Below, one piece after another: positions 34,159 through 44,453 of a DNA stretch of 64,000 nucleotides. The notes beneath the pieces were generated by a model. The model searched no databases and was not told the origin of the DNA. It saw only the letters and a list, made by a program, of their open reading frames with translations. The stretch comes from Nectonema munidae (taxonomy: Eukaryota; Nematomorpha; Nectonematoida; Nectonematidae): the NCBI GenBank assembly GCA_030549495.1, contig JAUIRK010000918.1, forward strand, positions 161,062-225,061, written 5' to 3'. Each line of letters begins with the position of its first letter. Position 1 is the stretch's first letter. The translations under genes and the position numbers were made by a program.

Positions 34159-34559
34159 CAGACTTTTTTAAATCTAAATAGACAATTCGCAGATCCACAG
34201 CTTCAAATGAAAAAAAAACTTACCTGATGGATTGTTAAGGCCTACTTGTCAATTCGTGTGTATATATTTTTTATTTGTACATTTTAATAAATAATGTATG
34301 AAAAAAGTGATAAATAAATTTTTTATTCTTTTATTTGTATATTGTGATAATAATGTCTGAAAAATGTAATAAATACTTGTTTTAATTGTTAACCATCGTG
34401 TTGCCACTTATCAGTGTAGGCCCCTACATGTATAACCACGCACAGTTAAATCATAACCACCATAATCATGAAAATAGCTAAGCCCGGATATTAGAATATC
34501 CCGGATTATGTCATAATTTATTCATACACGGAGGGTATGACAATAAGCGGGCTCCACTG

Positions 34560-35235
34560 TATTCAAAAAACCTCACTTTTTGAATAACTATAAGATTGAT
34601 TCTTTCATTAGCTTTTCTCCCTTTAAATGAAGTACCCTCGTATAAGTATAATATTTTGAATTTATTTTATTATGGTTTTTAGGTTGAAAAGGTATATAAA
34701 AGGATAAAAGCCTTGACAAAAAATGTATTTGATATGGAAAGTTTTTATTTTTATTTTGAAAAAACTTGGCTTCATTTTTTCCATCCTAGCATATGGAATG
34801 TTTATGATAGAAAAATAAGAACGAATAATCACTGTGAAGGTTGGCATAATGGGTATCTTGATTTTTATAGCATAAAATTAGTGATTGAAATGTTGATTTT
34901 AGTCTTAGAAGTTCGTTACCAGCTGAAAAGCCTAATATTTGGGAAGTTTTAGAGTTTTTCAAAAGGAAGAAATGAAAATCAGAATTGACATCAATCAAAT
35001 GGAGAATGGAAAAAACATCAGTAAATCAAAATGGAAAAAAGATGAAATATTTTTGACAGAGTTGAAGAATAACTTTAGAGAAGACAAAGATGTTCTTTCT
35101 TATTTAAACAAAGTTTCACAGTTCATCTCAAAATCCAAAAACATGGACATAGAAGATCATCAAAGTGAAAATATAAATTTTACGAAGATTAGTAGCGATG
35201 CTATGTTGTTCAGCATTGCTACTATTATTAGTTAA
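34560..35235 (+). pseudogene. FLYWCH/MULE transposase of element 3, part after Tigger
   Basis: Resumes in the interrupted exon with SKNLTF (one stop follows) and LILSLAFLPLNEV. The next exon (34683-34852) carries YKRIKALTKNVF, FEKTWLHFFHPS and RTNNHCEGWHNG. The last exon from about 34903 gives LPAEKPNIWEVLEFF and, after a 1-base frame change near 34965, EEMKIRIDINQ through to the stop at 35235. Exon order matches elements 1 and 4. Confidence 0.8.
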
Positions 35236-35580
35236 AATAAATGCATTTTTAATTTTTACAATATTTTATATTTTGTAGGAGAGAAACCTTTTTTTGATAA
35301 TTCAAGAAAATTATAAAAATTTATTGTACCCTCTCCCTTTTTTATTAATATTTTCAAATAACAGTTTTATAACAAAAATTATATAAGTTCACAATTTATG
35401 TTTTCAATTTTACATATTATTACGCTATGCAAGAGAACAAATGCCACACATTGTAAAGACTGCATGTGCATAGTCATAATAGCAATGAAAGCAATGTTAA
35501 ATGAAATGTACGTCATGCTATTCTATCTAATTGCATCTCTCTTTTGCTGCAAGGTGGTATGATGAAGTATCTGCCCTTTT

Positions 35581-37818
35581 ATTCCACTCGTAGACGGATA
35601 ATCTCTGAAGTCGGAAAATCTCTGAAGTAGTTCTTTGTGCATAAGCCAAAGGTTCTAGCTCTCTCTTTCTCTAGCTGGCCTATCTTCCCTTGTGTTACAT
35701 TTTCTCTGTCACTTTTCTCACTCCCCAAAGTGTAATCTACGCCAATATCACAACGCCAGGAAACAATTTATAAAAGAGATGAGGAAGTTTAAAGCTTCAT
35801 AGCTCAAAGTGAATCTTCATTCACTAAAATTTAACCGTTCTTATGAAGAAAAATTAGACTTTAACCAGGGGTGTGCAATCTTTTTCAACGGCGAGTACAA
35901 TTCTAAAAAATATATGAGTATCTGGGCCATTTACTCAAAGTAAGTACATCTTGATTCTCCTGGTTTAAGTAACATAAATTAATTATTTGAAAAACATTAA
36001 AAAATCATTATTAAGAAAAGATATACAATCGAAAGATTAATATAAAACAGATGAAGAATAACGACAACAAGGCAATATTTTAGTAGCAAGTGAAGAACAA
36101 CCACCCTGCATGACCCTTTTGAAGAACCACCACCCCAAATAGCTTTCCAATAATATTATACAGAATATACCACTGAAGAAAAATTAAAAAAATTTATTTA
36201 GTAAAAACTAAAATATTAAAATTTTGATTTAGTAAAGGCAAAATAAAATCTTGAAAATTCATTTTGTGAAAAGAATTAAAAAAATAAACAATAAGTATAC
36301 ATCTATAATATTATATAGCTGACTTGCAAAACAGGATATTGTTTCAAGATTATACAGTGTTATAAGATTAAATATATACTAGTGTATCAGTGTAATCCGA
36401 TTAAAAACACCTTGTTTAGTATAGGCTCGATTTAATTATACAATACACATTTCAAAGTTTAAATAAATATAAAACTCAACTGAAGAATAGCCACCCTAAA
36501 ATCTCTCTTCTGAAGAATAGTCACCCCAGAATTGTTGGGTTGGTTGTTCTTCATATGATCCCAAAACAGTTAAAACATTAAGGTAATTAGTCCACGAAAA
36601 AAACAGAAATGTCCGCTTACTCGGGAGTAATTAAAAAAATGGCCATCAATCTCAGAGCAGGTGCTAGGAATTGCGGGGCGCAATTATAATTCTGATAGAG
36701 GGGCCCCAACTCTACATAGTAAAATTTATCGGTGTTTATATTTAATATAAAAAAACAGGAAAAAAGACATCAAACAATTTTTAAGCCACTATGGATACTT
36801 TTATTGCTTTACTTTTAACATTAACCCGTTCGCCCAATGCCGACTATAGTCGACTTTACAAAAATAAAATCGTCTGCGTTTATCAAAGCTCTTTAACCCG
36901 TTGACGACCAGAATAATCAGACGATATCTAATGTAAAGCAGAAGATTTGTATTAAAGAGTAAACGCAGACGATTTTATTTTTGTAAAGTCGACTATAGTC
37001 GACATGGGCGTTAGCGGGTTAATACAAATTTTCTGCTTTACATTAGATATCGTCTGGTTATTCTGGTCGTCAACGGGGAGGGGCAAACTAGGCAATTACA
37101 TATATTCCTTTAGAAAAAGATTCTTCTAGCTTTTTTATTAGCAATATCTTTCAAAATATTTTTCGAGATATAATTCTAAAATGTAGTTTATTAATTTTTA
37201 AAAACCTCTTTCAAAAACCTTCTAAGACTTAAAGTAATAAAAACTAAATTTATGAACATAAATTTATAGATTTTGGTTGGCTGTCTGTAAATATTAATAT
37301 TTTCATGTGATTTTAAAATTTTAGAGAAAAAAATGTCTTTTTAGAAATTTGAAGCTGTAGAAAACTTAAATGTATAAACTTAAAGGTTAAACGTATAGTA
37401 AAAATGGAGAATATTCTTATCGCAGCACTGATGCAATAAGTGAGGAGAGCGAGAATGATTGTGGGAAAATCCACACATGTGAAAATAATAGTACTGACTT
37501 ATGTGCTAATAAAATGCCCGAGTTAGTATTACCAAATATGGATGATACCATGTGTAGCTCAGTTAATTCAAATAAAACATTGAATTTCCTCATCTCTTTA
37601 TAAATTGTTTTCCAGCGTAAGTGATATATATTGGCGAGATGTCACACTTTGGTGAGTAAGAAAAGTGAAAGAGAAAATGTAACACAGAGGAAGATAGGCC
37701 AGCTAGAGAGAGGGAGGAGCGCCTTATGCACAAAGCGTGAAAAATTATTACTTCACAGATTTTCCATGGAACTTCAGTGATTTTCCGACTTCAGAGAGTT
37801 TCCTAGAACCATTCCACT
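35581..37818. mobile_element. Non-autonomous MULE with ~200-bp inverted ends
   Basis: The element spans 35589-37810 (2.2 kb) between perfect 8-bp duplications ATTCCACT (35581-35588, 37811-37818). The arms share ctctgaagtcggaaaatc, ctagctggcctatcttcc, gttacattttctct and aatttataaa with gagatgagga. The right end inverted starts GGTTCTAGGAAACTC; the left starts CGTAGACGG. It lies inside the right terminal repeat of MULE 3. No transposase is visible. The interior has a hAT-like end motif (caggggtgtgcaatc, 35873), short repeats of gaagaacaaccaccc type (36085-36550) and a nested TTAA MITE. Confidence 0.88.
36821..37078. mobile_element. TTAA MITE nested in an inverted copy of itself
   Basis: An inner 130-bp element, 36893-37022, runs from ttaacccgttgacgacc to gttagcgggttaa. 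Its reverse complement, split in two, forms the surrounding sequence: 36821-36896 (ttaacccgttcgcccaatg to ctctttaa) and 37019-37078 (ttaatacaaattttctgc to cgtcaacgggg). The inner copy sits at a TTAA in the middle of the outer one, with TTAA at both joins, as expected for piggyBac-type insertion. The last bases of the outer copy are altered. Confidence 0.85.
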
Positions 37819-38027
37819 TGCCTTTTTATTCCGTATACCGTTTGATCTGTCTCAAACAGATATGTTTGTGTGCGGGTTCCCGGACATTAGGGGCAAAAAG
37901 ACATTAGGGGCATTTTGCTCTCATAACGCTTTGCAGCAAAATAAACACATCATTCATCAAGCAAGTCAGCATGTGATATAAAAACACAAGATAAGGATAT
38001 TTAAAACACATGTAACTATAGTGTATA

Positions 38028-40580
38028 GATTAGAGCAGGGGTCACCAAACTACGGCCCGCGGGCCGGATCCGGCCCGCGACGTCAGATCATCAGGCCCGC
38101 CGACGATACTTAAATTTGCTTGATAAAACGTATGAAACATGATATGTTGTGAGTGAAACCTGTCAACAACGGTCCCTCTTAACAACGACTTCCTTTTAGC
38201 AACGACTTAAATTCAAGTTAATAAACAACTCTACCGTGTTTTGATATAACTTTAACCTCTTAAATGCGACACTGCTTGATGCGACATACGACCGTAAATT
38301 TAAATTTTTTAAAAAGTTTACTTTTTATTTTCATTTTCCCTTTTTGCAACTTTTAAAATGGCGTTTTCATGTATTTTTCCTTTGTTTTTAAACAAATTTT
38401 ATTGCAAGGACAAAAAAATATTTCTTGTAATTAAAACGTTCAACAAAATAGATTATTTAATGAAAGTTGTGAGAATTTTGTTTTAAAATCTCTTTTTCTT
38501 TGTCTTATTTATTAAAAAATAAATACATTATATTATTTATATATATAATATATAAATAAATTATATATGCAGCGAAAGTATTGCCGTTCTGAAAGAGTAC
38601 AATCTTCGGCGTCACTATGAAACAAAACATATATCAAAGTATTCAATGTTTTCTGGAAAGTTACGCTCTGAGAAATATGAGTCCATGAAACGTAGTTTAG
38701 AAACTCAAAGAAATCTCTTCAGGAGAAAGTTTACTGAAAATGAATCCGTCACTCATACAAGTTACAAAATAGTGCATAAGATGGCAGAGCGAGGAAAACC
38801 GTTTACTGATGGCAACTTCATCAAAGAGTGCATGATGGAAGCAGCAAATGACTTGTGTCCTGAGAAAGCCAATTTGTTTGGAGGTATCAGCCTTTCGGCA
38901 AGTTCAGTTGTGCGGAGAACAGAAGAACTTGGAGAGAACATAGTGCTACAGATACACGAGAAAGCTAGGAACTTCTTGTGGTATTCTCTTGCGATAGACG
39001 AGTCTACTGATCTCTCGAGTACGTCACAACTTCTCGTGTTCATTCGTGGTGTCACTTTAGACTTTCAGATAACGGAAGAGTTGGCATCCGTTTGTAGCAT
39101 GCATGGAACAACAACTGGAAAAGACATTTTCACGGAAGTGCAGAAAACTTTGCAAGACTATAACCTTCAGTGGAATCAGCTCCGAGGTGTTACAGTTGAT
39201 GGAGGAAAAAACATGGCTGGAGTGAGAAAGGGTCTGGTGGGGCAGATCAGGACTCATTTAGAAGATTTGCGAATTCCGGGCGCTCTGTTCATACACTGCA
39301 TCATACATCAACAAGCACTCTGTGGGAAAACCTTAGATATTTCTTGTGTACTGAAACCAGTCCTTTCTGCTGTGAACTTCATTCGGGGACATGCACTCAA
39401 TCACCGTCAGTTCCAGGTTTTTCTTGAAGAAATTGATTCTGATTTCTGTGACTTGCCTTATCACACAACAGTGAGGTGGCTCAGCTGCGGTAAAGTCTTG
39501 TTTCGTTTTTTTAAGCTTCGAAACGAAATAGATGTTTTTCTCACCGAAAAAGATAGAGCTGATCCACAGCTGTCAGATCCTACCTGGCTGTCAAAGTTGG
39601 CATTTTTGGTCGACATCACATCCCACATGAATGAATTGAACCTGAAACTTCAGGGAAAAGATAACGTTATCTGTGATCTCTACAGAATCATCAAAGGATT
39701 TCGGAGAAAGCTGTCATTGTTTGAAGCACAACTGGAAGGAGAAAACTTCTCTCATTTTCACTGTTTCAAAGAGTTTTATGCTACAGTCGCTGAAGATGTC
39801 AACCTCGATTTTCCGAAAAAGATTATTCGTGACTTGAATAAGCATTTTTTGGAGAGATTCTCAGATCTTAAAAGAATTGAGAGTCATATTCTTCTGTTCC
39901 AGAATCCGTTTGGTTGTAACCTTGACGATGTGTCAGTTGAACTACAGTTGGAGCTCATTGATTTGCACGCAAATGATTTGCTGAAAGAGAAGCACAGAGA
40001 AGGAAAACTTGTTGAATTTTACCGCTGCTTACCTGATGCTGAGTTTCCGAAATTGAAGAAATTTGCCGCTGGTATGGCATCAGTGTTTGGAACAACTTAT
40101 GTCTGTGAGCAAACATTTTCAAAAATGAAGTATGTAAAGTCAACATATCGAACGAGATTGACTGATGAACATTTGAAAGCAATTCTATTGATTGGATGCA
40201 GCAATTTCAAACCAAACATTGTTGATATATTAAAAGCCAAACATCAGTTTCACAAGTCTCACTAACCTTTTTTGCTGCTTAGTTTGTGATATTCGAACAT
40301 GTGCACACTATGTCTGATGTAGCTACCTTTTTGCTAACGTTGCCTTCTTTGATAACTTTTTAGTAAATAAATATGTTGGTTGTCTTTGTTTTTTTTCTGC
40401 ATCTCACGCCACTCACCCATAATTAACATGGAATGCTAAACTAAGTTTGTAGTCTTTTTTCTACTAGAGCTTTCTTTCTGGCTTGCAAGTATTGTACAGA
40501 ATGATTATGCGGCCCGCACCCGCCATTCTTTCAGTTATCCGGCCCTCTAAGAAAAAAGTTTGGTGACCCCTGCATTAGAG
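38028..40580 (+). mobile_element. hAT transposon with 8-bp target duplication
   Basis: The element spans 38036-40572 (2.5 kb). Its ends are caggggtcaccaaact and the exact inverse agtttggtgacccctg. The flanks gattagag (38028-38035) and cattagag (40573-40580) agree at 7 of 8 bases. Subterminal ggcccgcgggcc matches the ZBED/GTF2IRD2-like hAT group. The transposase frame is long and open but lacks its front. Between the left end and the gene lies AT-rich DNA with a TA-rich microsatellite (38517-38570) that seems to replace the N-terminal coding region. Confidence 0.92.
38646..40265 (+). CDS. hAT transposase (GTF2IRD2/ZBED-like), open but front-truncated
   Basis: 539 codons without interruption. 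Upstream in frame, from 38570, lies CSESIAVLKEYNLRRHY followed by ETKH, the tail of a BED zinc finger, so the real protein started earlier. The family core follows: SASSVVRRTEEL, the first Asp in LAIDESTDLSST, the second in VTVDGGKNMAG, HCIIHQQALCGK, and near the end the hAT dimerisation block FGTTYVCEQTFSKMK with the catalytic-Glu-type residue in YVCEQTFS. hAT transposases cut and paste with 8-bp duplications, as seen at this element's ends. Missing DNA-binding residues probably make it inactive. It could be translated from an upstream exon, but no candidate is visible. Confidence 0.9.
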   Translation: MFSGKLRSEKYESMKRSLETQRNLFRRKFTENESVTHTSYKIVHKMAERGKPFTDGNFIKECMMEAANDLCPEKANLFGGISLSASSVVRRTEELGENIVLQIHEKARNFLWYSLAIDESTDLSSTSQLLVFIRGVTLDFQITEELASVCSMHGTTTGKDIFTEVQKTLQDYNLQWNQLRGVTVDGGKNMAGVRKGLVGQIRTHLEDLRIPGALFIHCIIHQQALCGKTLDISCVLKPVLSAVNFIRGHALNHRQFQVFLEEIDSDFCDLPYHTTVRWLSCGKVLFRFFKLRNEIDVFLTEKDRADPQLSDPTWLSKLAFLVDITSHMNELNLKLQGKDNVICDLYRIIKGFRRKLSLFEAQLEGENFSHFHCFKEFYATVAEDVNLDFPKKIIRDLNKHFLERFSDLKRIESHILLFQNPFGCNLDDVSVELQLELIDLHANDLLKEKHREGKLVEFYRCLPDAEFPKLKKFAAGMASVFGTTYVCEQTFSKMKYVKSTYRTRLTDEHLKAILLIGCSNFKPNIVDILKAKHQFHKSH

Positions 40581-40742
40581 GTATATAGTTCTAGAAGGTA
40601 TACTTATTTCTCAACATGTGGACACTATAAGTTTATTAATGCGAGTGATATCATTAAGGCCTCACTTATTACTTAGTTATTTTTAGTTCAACAACAAAGT
40701 TCCTTTGCGTGCAATTTTTTAATAACTTTTTAGCTTGTTATA

Positions 40743-43065
40743 ATGCTGTTTATTGATGGTTTTTATTATTATGAAAAAGGAAGTTGTAAGTAATTTATAT
40801 TTTTAGCAATTTAAATAATAATTCAACTTTTAGCTAGTGAAACTAAGAGGTTTATATGCACTCTGCATAATAGTAAAAAGTGTAAAGGTCAGTAATTTTT
40901 TTTATTTATATTTTTAATTTCATATTTGATTGTGTTTTTAGGGTTAATAATTTATAAAAACGCTTTACTGGTAACTATGACGAATTTAAACGTAAAGTAC
41001 CACACAATCACAGCAATTCTTTTTCAGTTAAAAAAATGACGATGAGTATGATTAAAAAAGATGCTTCAGAAAAATCTTTCTCTCCAACATCTAAAATTTA
41101 TAGGTTTTATTTTTTTTGAATCATTTAATAAAACTATATAGATATGATTAAAGGTATCATATTTCACAACTTAATCAAGAAAAATTGGAATGCTTACCTA
41201 AAGTTGAAAGCATTAAAAGATTTATAAGACGAAATAAAGGTAGAAAAAAGCCTCCATCATCTATAAACTTTCAAATACCTCCTGATCTTAACTTTTTTGC
41301 TTCAAATGAACCTTTTATAAAAAAAGATGTAATAAACGGCAACAAAAGACTTCTAATTTTTGCAGCCAACGTTATTAGGTAAGTTTATTTTAAAATAAAT
41401 AAAATTTAAAATTTGTTTTTTAATTAATTATAGGTATTGTCTTATGTTTTCTACTTTTGAAGAAATTTATGTTGATGGGACTTTTAAGAAATGTCCTAAA
41501 AACTTTAGCCAAATTTTCTCAGTCCATATTGTTTATCTAAACAAACAGTTTCCCATTTTATACAGTCTTCTTCCAGACAAAAGTGAAAATACATAATATG
41601 TAAGTTTTAACTAAGTATTTTCTTTTTTAATAATTCATTTTAAGGGAAGTTTTCAAAACATTAAAAGAATGTGGTGTAAAAAGTGCGAAGTTTGTGAATG
41701 GAGATTTTGAGATAGGAATAATCAACGCGTCAAAAAAAGTTTGTTATTTTGCTAGATTTTACTTTTTATTTTATTAATTTTATAGGTATACCCTGAGTCT
41801 CAATTTAGAGGTTGTTACTTTCATTTCACGCAGTCTATTTATAAAAATTTGATAAATCATGGATTTAAAATTAAATATCAAGAAAATCTTACATTCAGAT
41901 TTTTGATTAAAATTTTAATGGCAATAGCCTTTCTTCCAAGAAACGAAGTAAAGCTAATTTAAAAGTTAATTTATGTTTAGAGTAATTTATTATTTTTTTA
42001 AGATTGATATAGTTTATAAAAGAATAAAAGCTCTAACAGTTAGATTTTTTTCAATGGAAAGGTACTATCAATATTTTGAAAGTACTTGGTTTAATCTTTA
42101 TCCTCCCGAAGATTAAGTTTTAACTAAGAATTTTCTTTTTTAATAATTCATTTTAAGGGAAGTTTTCAAAACATTAAAAGAATGTGGTGTAAAAAATGTG
42201 AATTTTGTGAATGGAGATTTTGAGATAGGAATAATCAACGCGTCAAAAAAAGTTTGTTATTTTGCTAGATTTTACTTTTTATTTTATTAATTTTATAGGT
42301 ATACCTTGAGTCTCAATTTAGAGGTTGTTACTTTCATTTCACGCAGTCTATTTATAAAAATTTGATAAATCATGGATTTAAAATTAAATATCAAGAAAAT
42401 CTTACATTCAGATTTTTGATTAAAATTTTAATGGCAATAGCCTTTCTTCCAAGAAACGAAGTAAAGCTAATTTAAAAGTTAATTTATGTTTAGAGTAATT
42501 TATTATTTTTTTAAGATTGATATAGTTTATAAAAGAATAAAAGCTCTAACAGTTAGATTTTTTTCAATGGAAAGGTACTATCAATATTTTGAAAGTACTT
42601 GGTTTAATCTTTATCCTCCCGAAATATGGAAGAAAAATAAGGACAAATAATCATCTAGAAGGCTGGCACAATGGGTAAAATATTTTACAATAAATAACAT
42701 TTTTAAAACTATAGTCATTTAGATTACGAAGTGCAATACCGATTGCTGAACCTTCAATATGGGATATACTTGAATTTTTTAAAAAAGAAGAACAAAAATA
42801 TAGTTTAGAAATAGAAGAAATTGAGAAGGGAAGAATGAACAAGTATACGGAAAGTAAAATTGAAGAAGCAAAAAAGTTGAAGATAATTTACGAAGAATAT
42901 AATAAGGAAAGGAATGTACTTAATTTTCTTAAAAAAGTTTCTGGTTATATCTCAAAATCAAAAAAACTGGCTATCAGCGGGAGCACGATTGAAGATATAA
43001 ATTTTAATCAAATAAATAATAATAATAATATTTTGTATTCAATTTCATATTTAGTTGAACAATAA
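40743..43065 (+). pseudogene. FLYWCH/MULE transposase of element 4, broken and partly duplicated
   Basis: Exons 40743-40785 (MLFIDGFYYYEKG) and 40834-40887 (ETKRFICTLHNSKKCKG) form a FLYWCH front with tidy GT/AG borders. The next exon continues LIIYKN, then changes frame to DEFKRKVPHNHS. The exon ending at 41378 has VESIKRFIRRNKGRKK, and 41433 onward has the first Asp in YVDGTFKKCP. A stop lies near 41595. NGDFEIGII carries the second Asp and GCYFHFTQSIYK follows. 41601-42113 is repeated at 42114-42622, duplicating these exons. The last parts are RTNNHLEGWHNG near 42635-42674 and the C-terminus to 43065. It is related to element 3 (most exons align by eye). Confidence 0.82.
41601..42622. repeat. 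513-bp tandem duplication within MULE 4 gene
   Basis: Both copies begin taagttttaactaag; the second starts 513 bp after the first. They end at ctttatcctcccga and differ at about five positions, so the event is recent. It duplicates about three exons of the transposase gene and adds to its inactivation. Confidence 0.92.
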
Positions 43066-43246
43066 TTTTTTTTATATATCTTGTTTATGTGGAATAAATA
43101 CTTAGTTTTAAATATTCTTATCTTGTATCTTTATATCACACGCTGACTTGTTTGATGAATGATGTGTTTATTTTGCTGCAAAGTGTTATGATGAGAAAAA
43201 TGCCCCTAATGTCTTTTTGCCCCTAATGTTCGCATACCTGTGTGCG

Positions 43247-44453
43247 TGCCACTTGCCAGATATGAGATTAGCATGAAACAAATATGTGAAATGTGCATGC
43301 ATGTGTTGTGAAAAATGATCGTGATAAAAATGCATATGACTTTACAGGCTCTTATGTTGATAGCGATAGGTATTGTTCACCGATATCTGATAATGGACGC
43401 GATTGTTCACCGATATCTGATATTTAGAGAGACTCCTCAAATCTTTGATATATTTTTCTTCGAATCACATTTCCATTGCAAACTCTCTGATTTCTTTCTT
43501 ATTATTTTCTTCTCTATAGTTGTTCATTTCAGTTTTGGGTAAATATTGTATTATTTTAAAGGTTATTTCTTGAGAGAAGTAAAGCATTTTGATCACTCAT
43601 TAGACACGGTCAGATTGTATTATTCAGTAACTCTCTAAGCTTTAGTTTTTTTATTTATGTTGAACCATTTGTTGTAAGCTTTGATTTTGTCAAATTAATT
43701 CACCAACTTTAAAGTTTTGATCTTTAAAAGAAAGGTTTTGAATCTTTTTGTAATCATTGCTTTAAATGTGAAAAATTTAAGCTCTCTTTTTGTGCTTGAA
43801 GCTTATTTGTTTTAAACCTATTTTAAAAGTTTAAAAAATTAAGATGTTTTTTGAAAAGCACAATGTGTCGTAGGGAAAATTTAAGATTTAATTTGAATAC
43901 ACGAATTGATTTTTGGTATGTACACTTTTATGAACTCATAATACATAAATTAATTTTGTAAAATCTCATAAATTTTAGACTTAAATAGTTTTTGATGTCT
44001 TTGCAAAACTTAGGAAGAATTCTAAAAATTTGCCATTTATTGAAAGATTTATTGCCTGCACCCTATTTTTTTTCCAATTTTGACACAAAAAAAATAATTT
44101 ATTCTATATGTTTGTAGTGACACCCCAGGTTCCATCTATACTCGTTTGATATCAAACCCATTTTTATTGTTATGATTCACTCTTTTTCAGCTATGACAGT
44201 CAAACTTTTTTTCTTCGTTTCTTAAATTTTGCTCAGATTTTGGAAAAAATTCACGTGGTCAAAAAAAGTTTTTCAATTTCTAGTGGCTAGTTCACTTTGA
44301 GAAACACAGTATTTTTGTAATGATTTGATCTTTAAAAATGTAGAAGTGGTGTAGTTGTATTTTATTTTTAACATCAAAAATTTATATTAGTTAATTTTTT
44401 TAATTATCAGTACATATAGATATTAACTATCGAAAACAATTTTATTACGGATA
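43247..44453. other. AT-rich spacer before ATPase gene copy A, no gene seen
   Basis: No supported gene. A 22-bp direct repeat gattgttcaccgatatctga occurs near 43376-43420. A possible splice acceptor region (aattatcag) precedes the coding piece at 44454. Confidence 0.5.

Larger units (their letters stand above)
30334..34559 (+). mobile_element. Tigger/pogo element with TA duplication, internally rearranged
   Basis: Ends are cagtagtgcccacttaatat and, inverted, cagtggagcccgcttattgt, each continuing to tcatacc. TA flanks both sides (30332-30333, 34560-34561). This is the pogo/Tigger signature. It interrupts the MULE 3 transposase between codons of FKVKY and SKNLTF. The left 420 bp are non-coding. 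30752-33436 is a foreign MULE fragment that replaced the N-terminal part of the transposase gene. 33437-34158 is transposase. The element's own parts are far richer in G and C than the surroundings. Confidence 0.9.
28836..37847 (+). mobile_element. MULE transposon 3, split by nested insertions
   Basis: The element spans 28844-37839. The left end is GGTTCTAGGAATAAAAGGGC; the right end, inverted, is GGTATACGGAATAAAAAGGC, and similarity continues with aagtggaat and, across the nested insert, catcataccaccttgcagc. The flanks gtgtgatc (28836-28843) and gtttgatc (37840-37847) agree at 7 of 8 bases. Two insertions split it: a Tigger element (30334-34559) in a transposase exon, and a non-autonomous MULE (35589-37810) in the right terminal repeat. 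Without them the element would be about 2.5 kb, close to MULE 1. Confidence 0.87.
37867..43246 (+). mobile_element. MULE transposon 4, split by a hAT element
   Basis: The element spans 37875-43238 (5.4 kb) between perfect 8-bp duplications TGTGTGCG (37867-37874, 43239-43246). The ends are GGTTCCCGGACATTAGGGGC and, inverted, GGTATGCGAACATTAGGGGC. The inverted repeat continues for about 120 bp (acattaggggcat, tttgcagcaaaataaacac, aagtcagc). The hAT element 38036-40572 lies inside. The transposase gene follows the hAT, with an internal tandem duplication. Only 19 bp separate its left duplication from that of MULE 3. Confidence 0.93.

Noticed and set aside
38150-38320. Possible separate element with caacgac-type repeats inside the hAT
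   Set aside because: No paired ends or duplication could be found; mentioned only as unexplained sequence.
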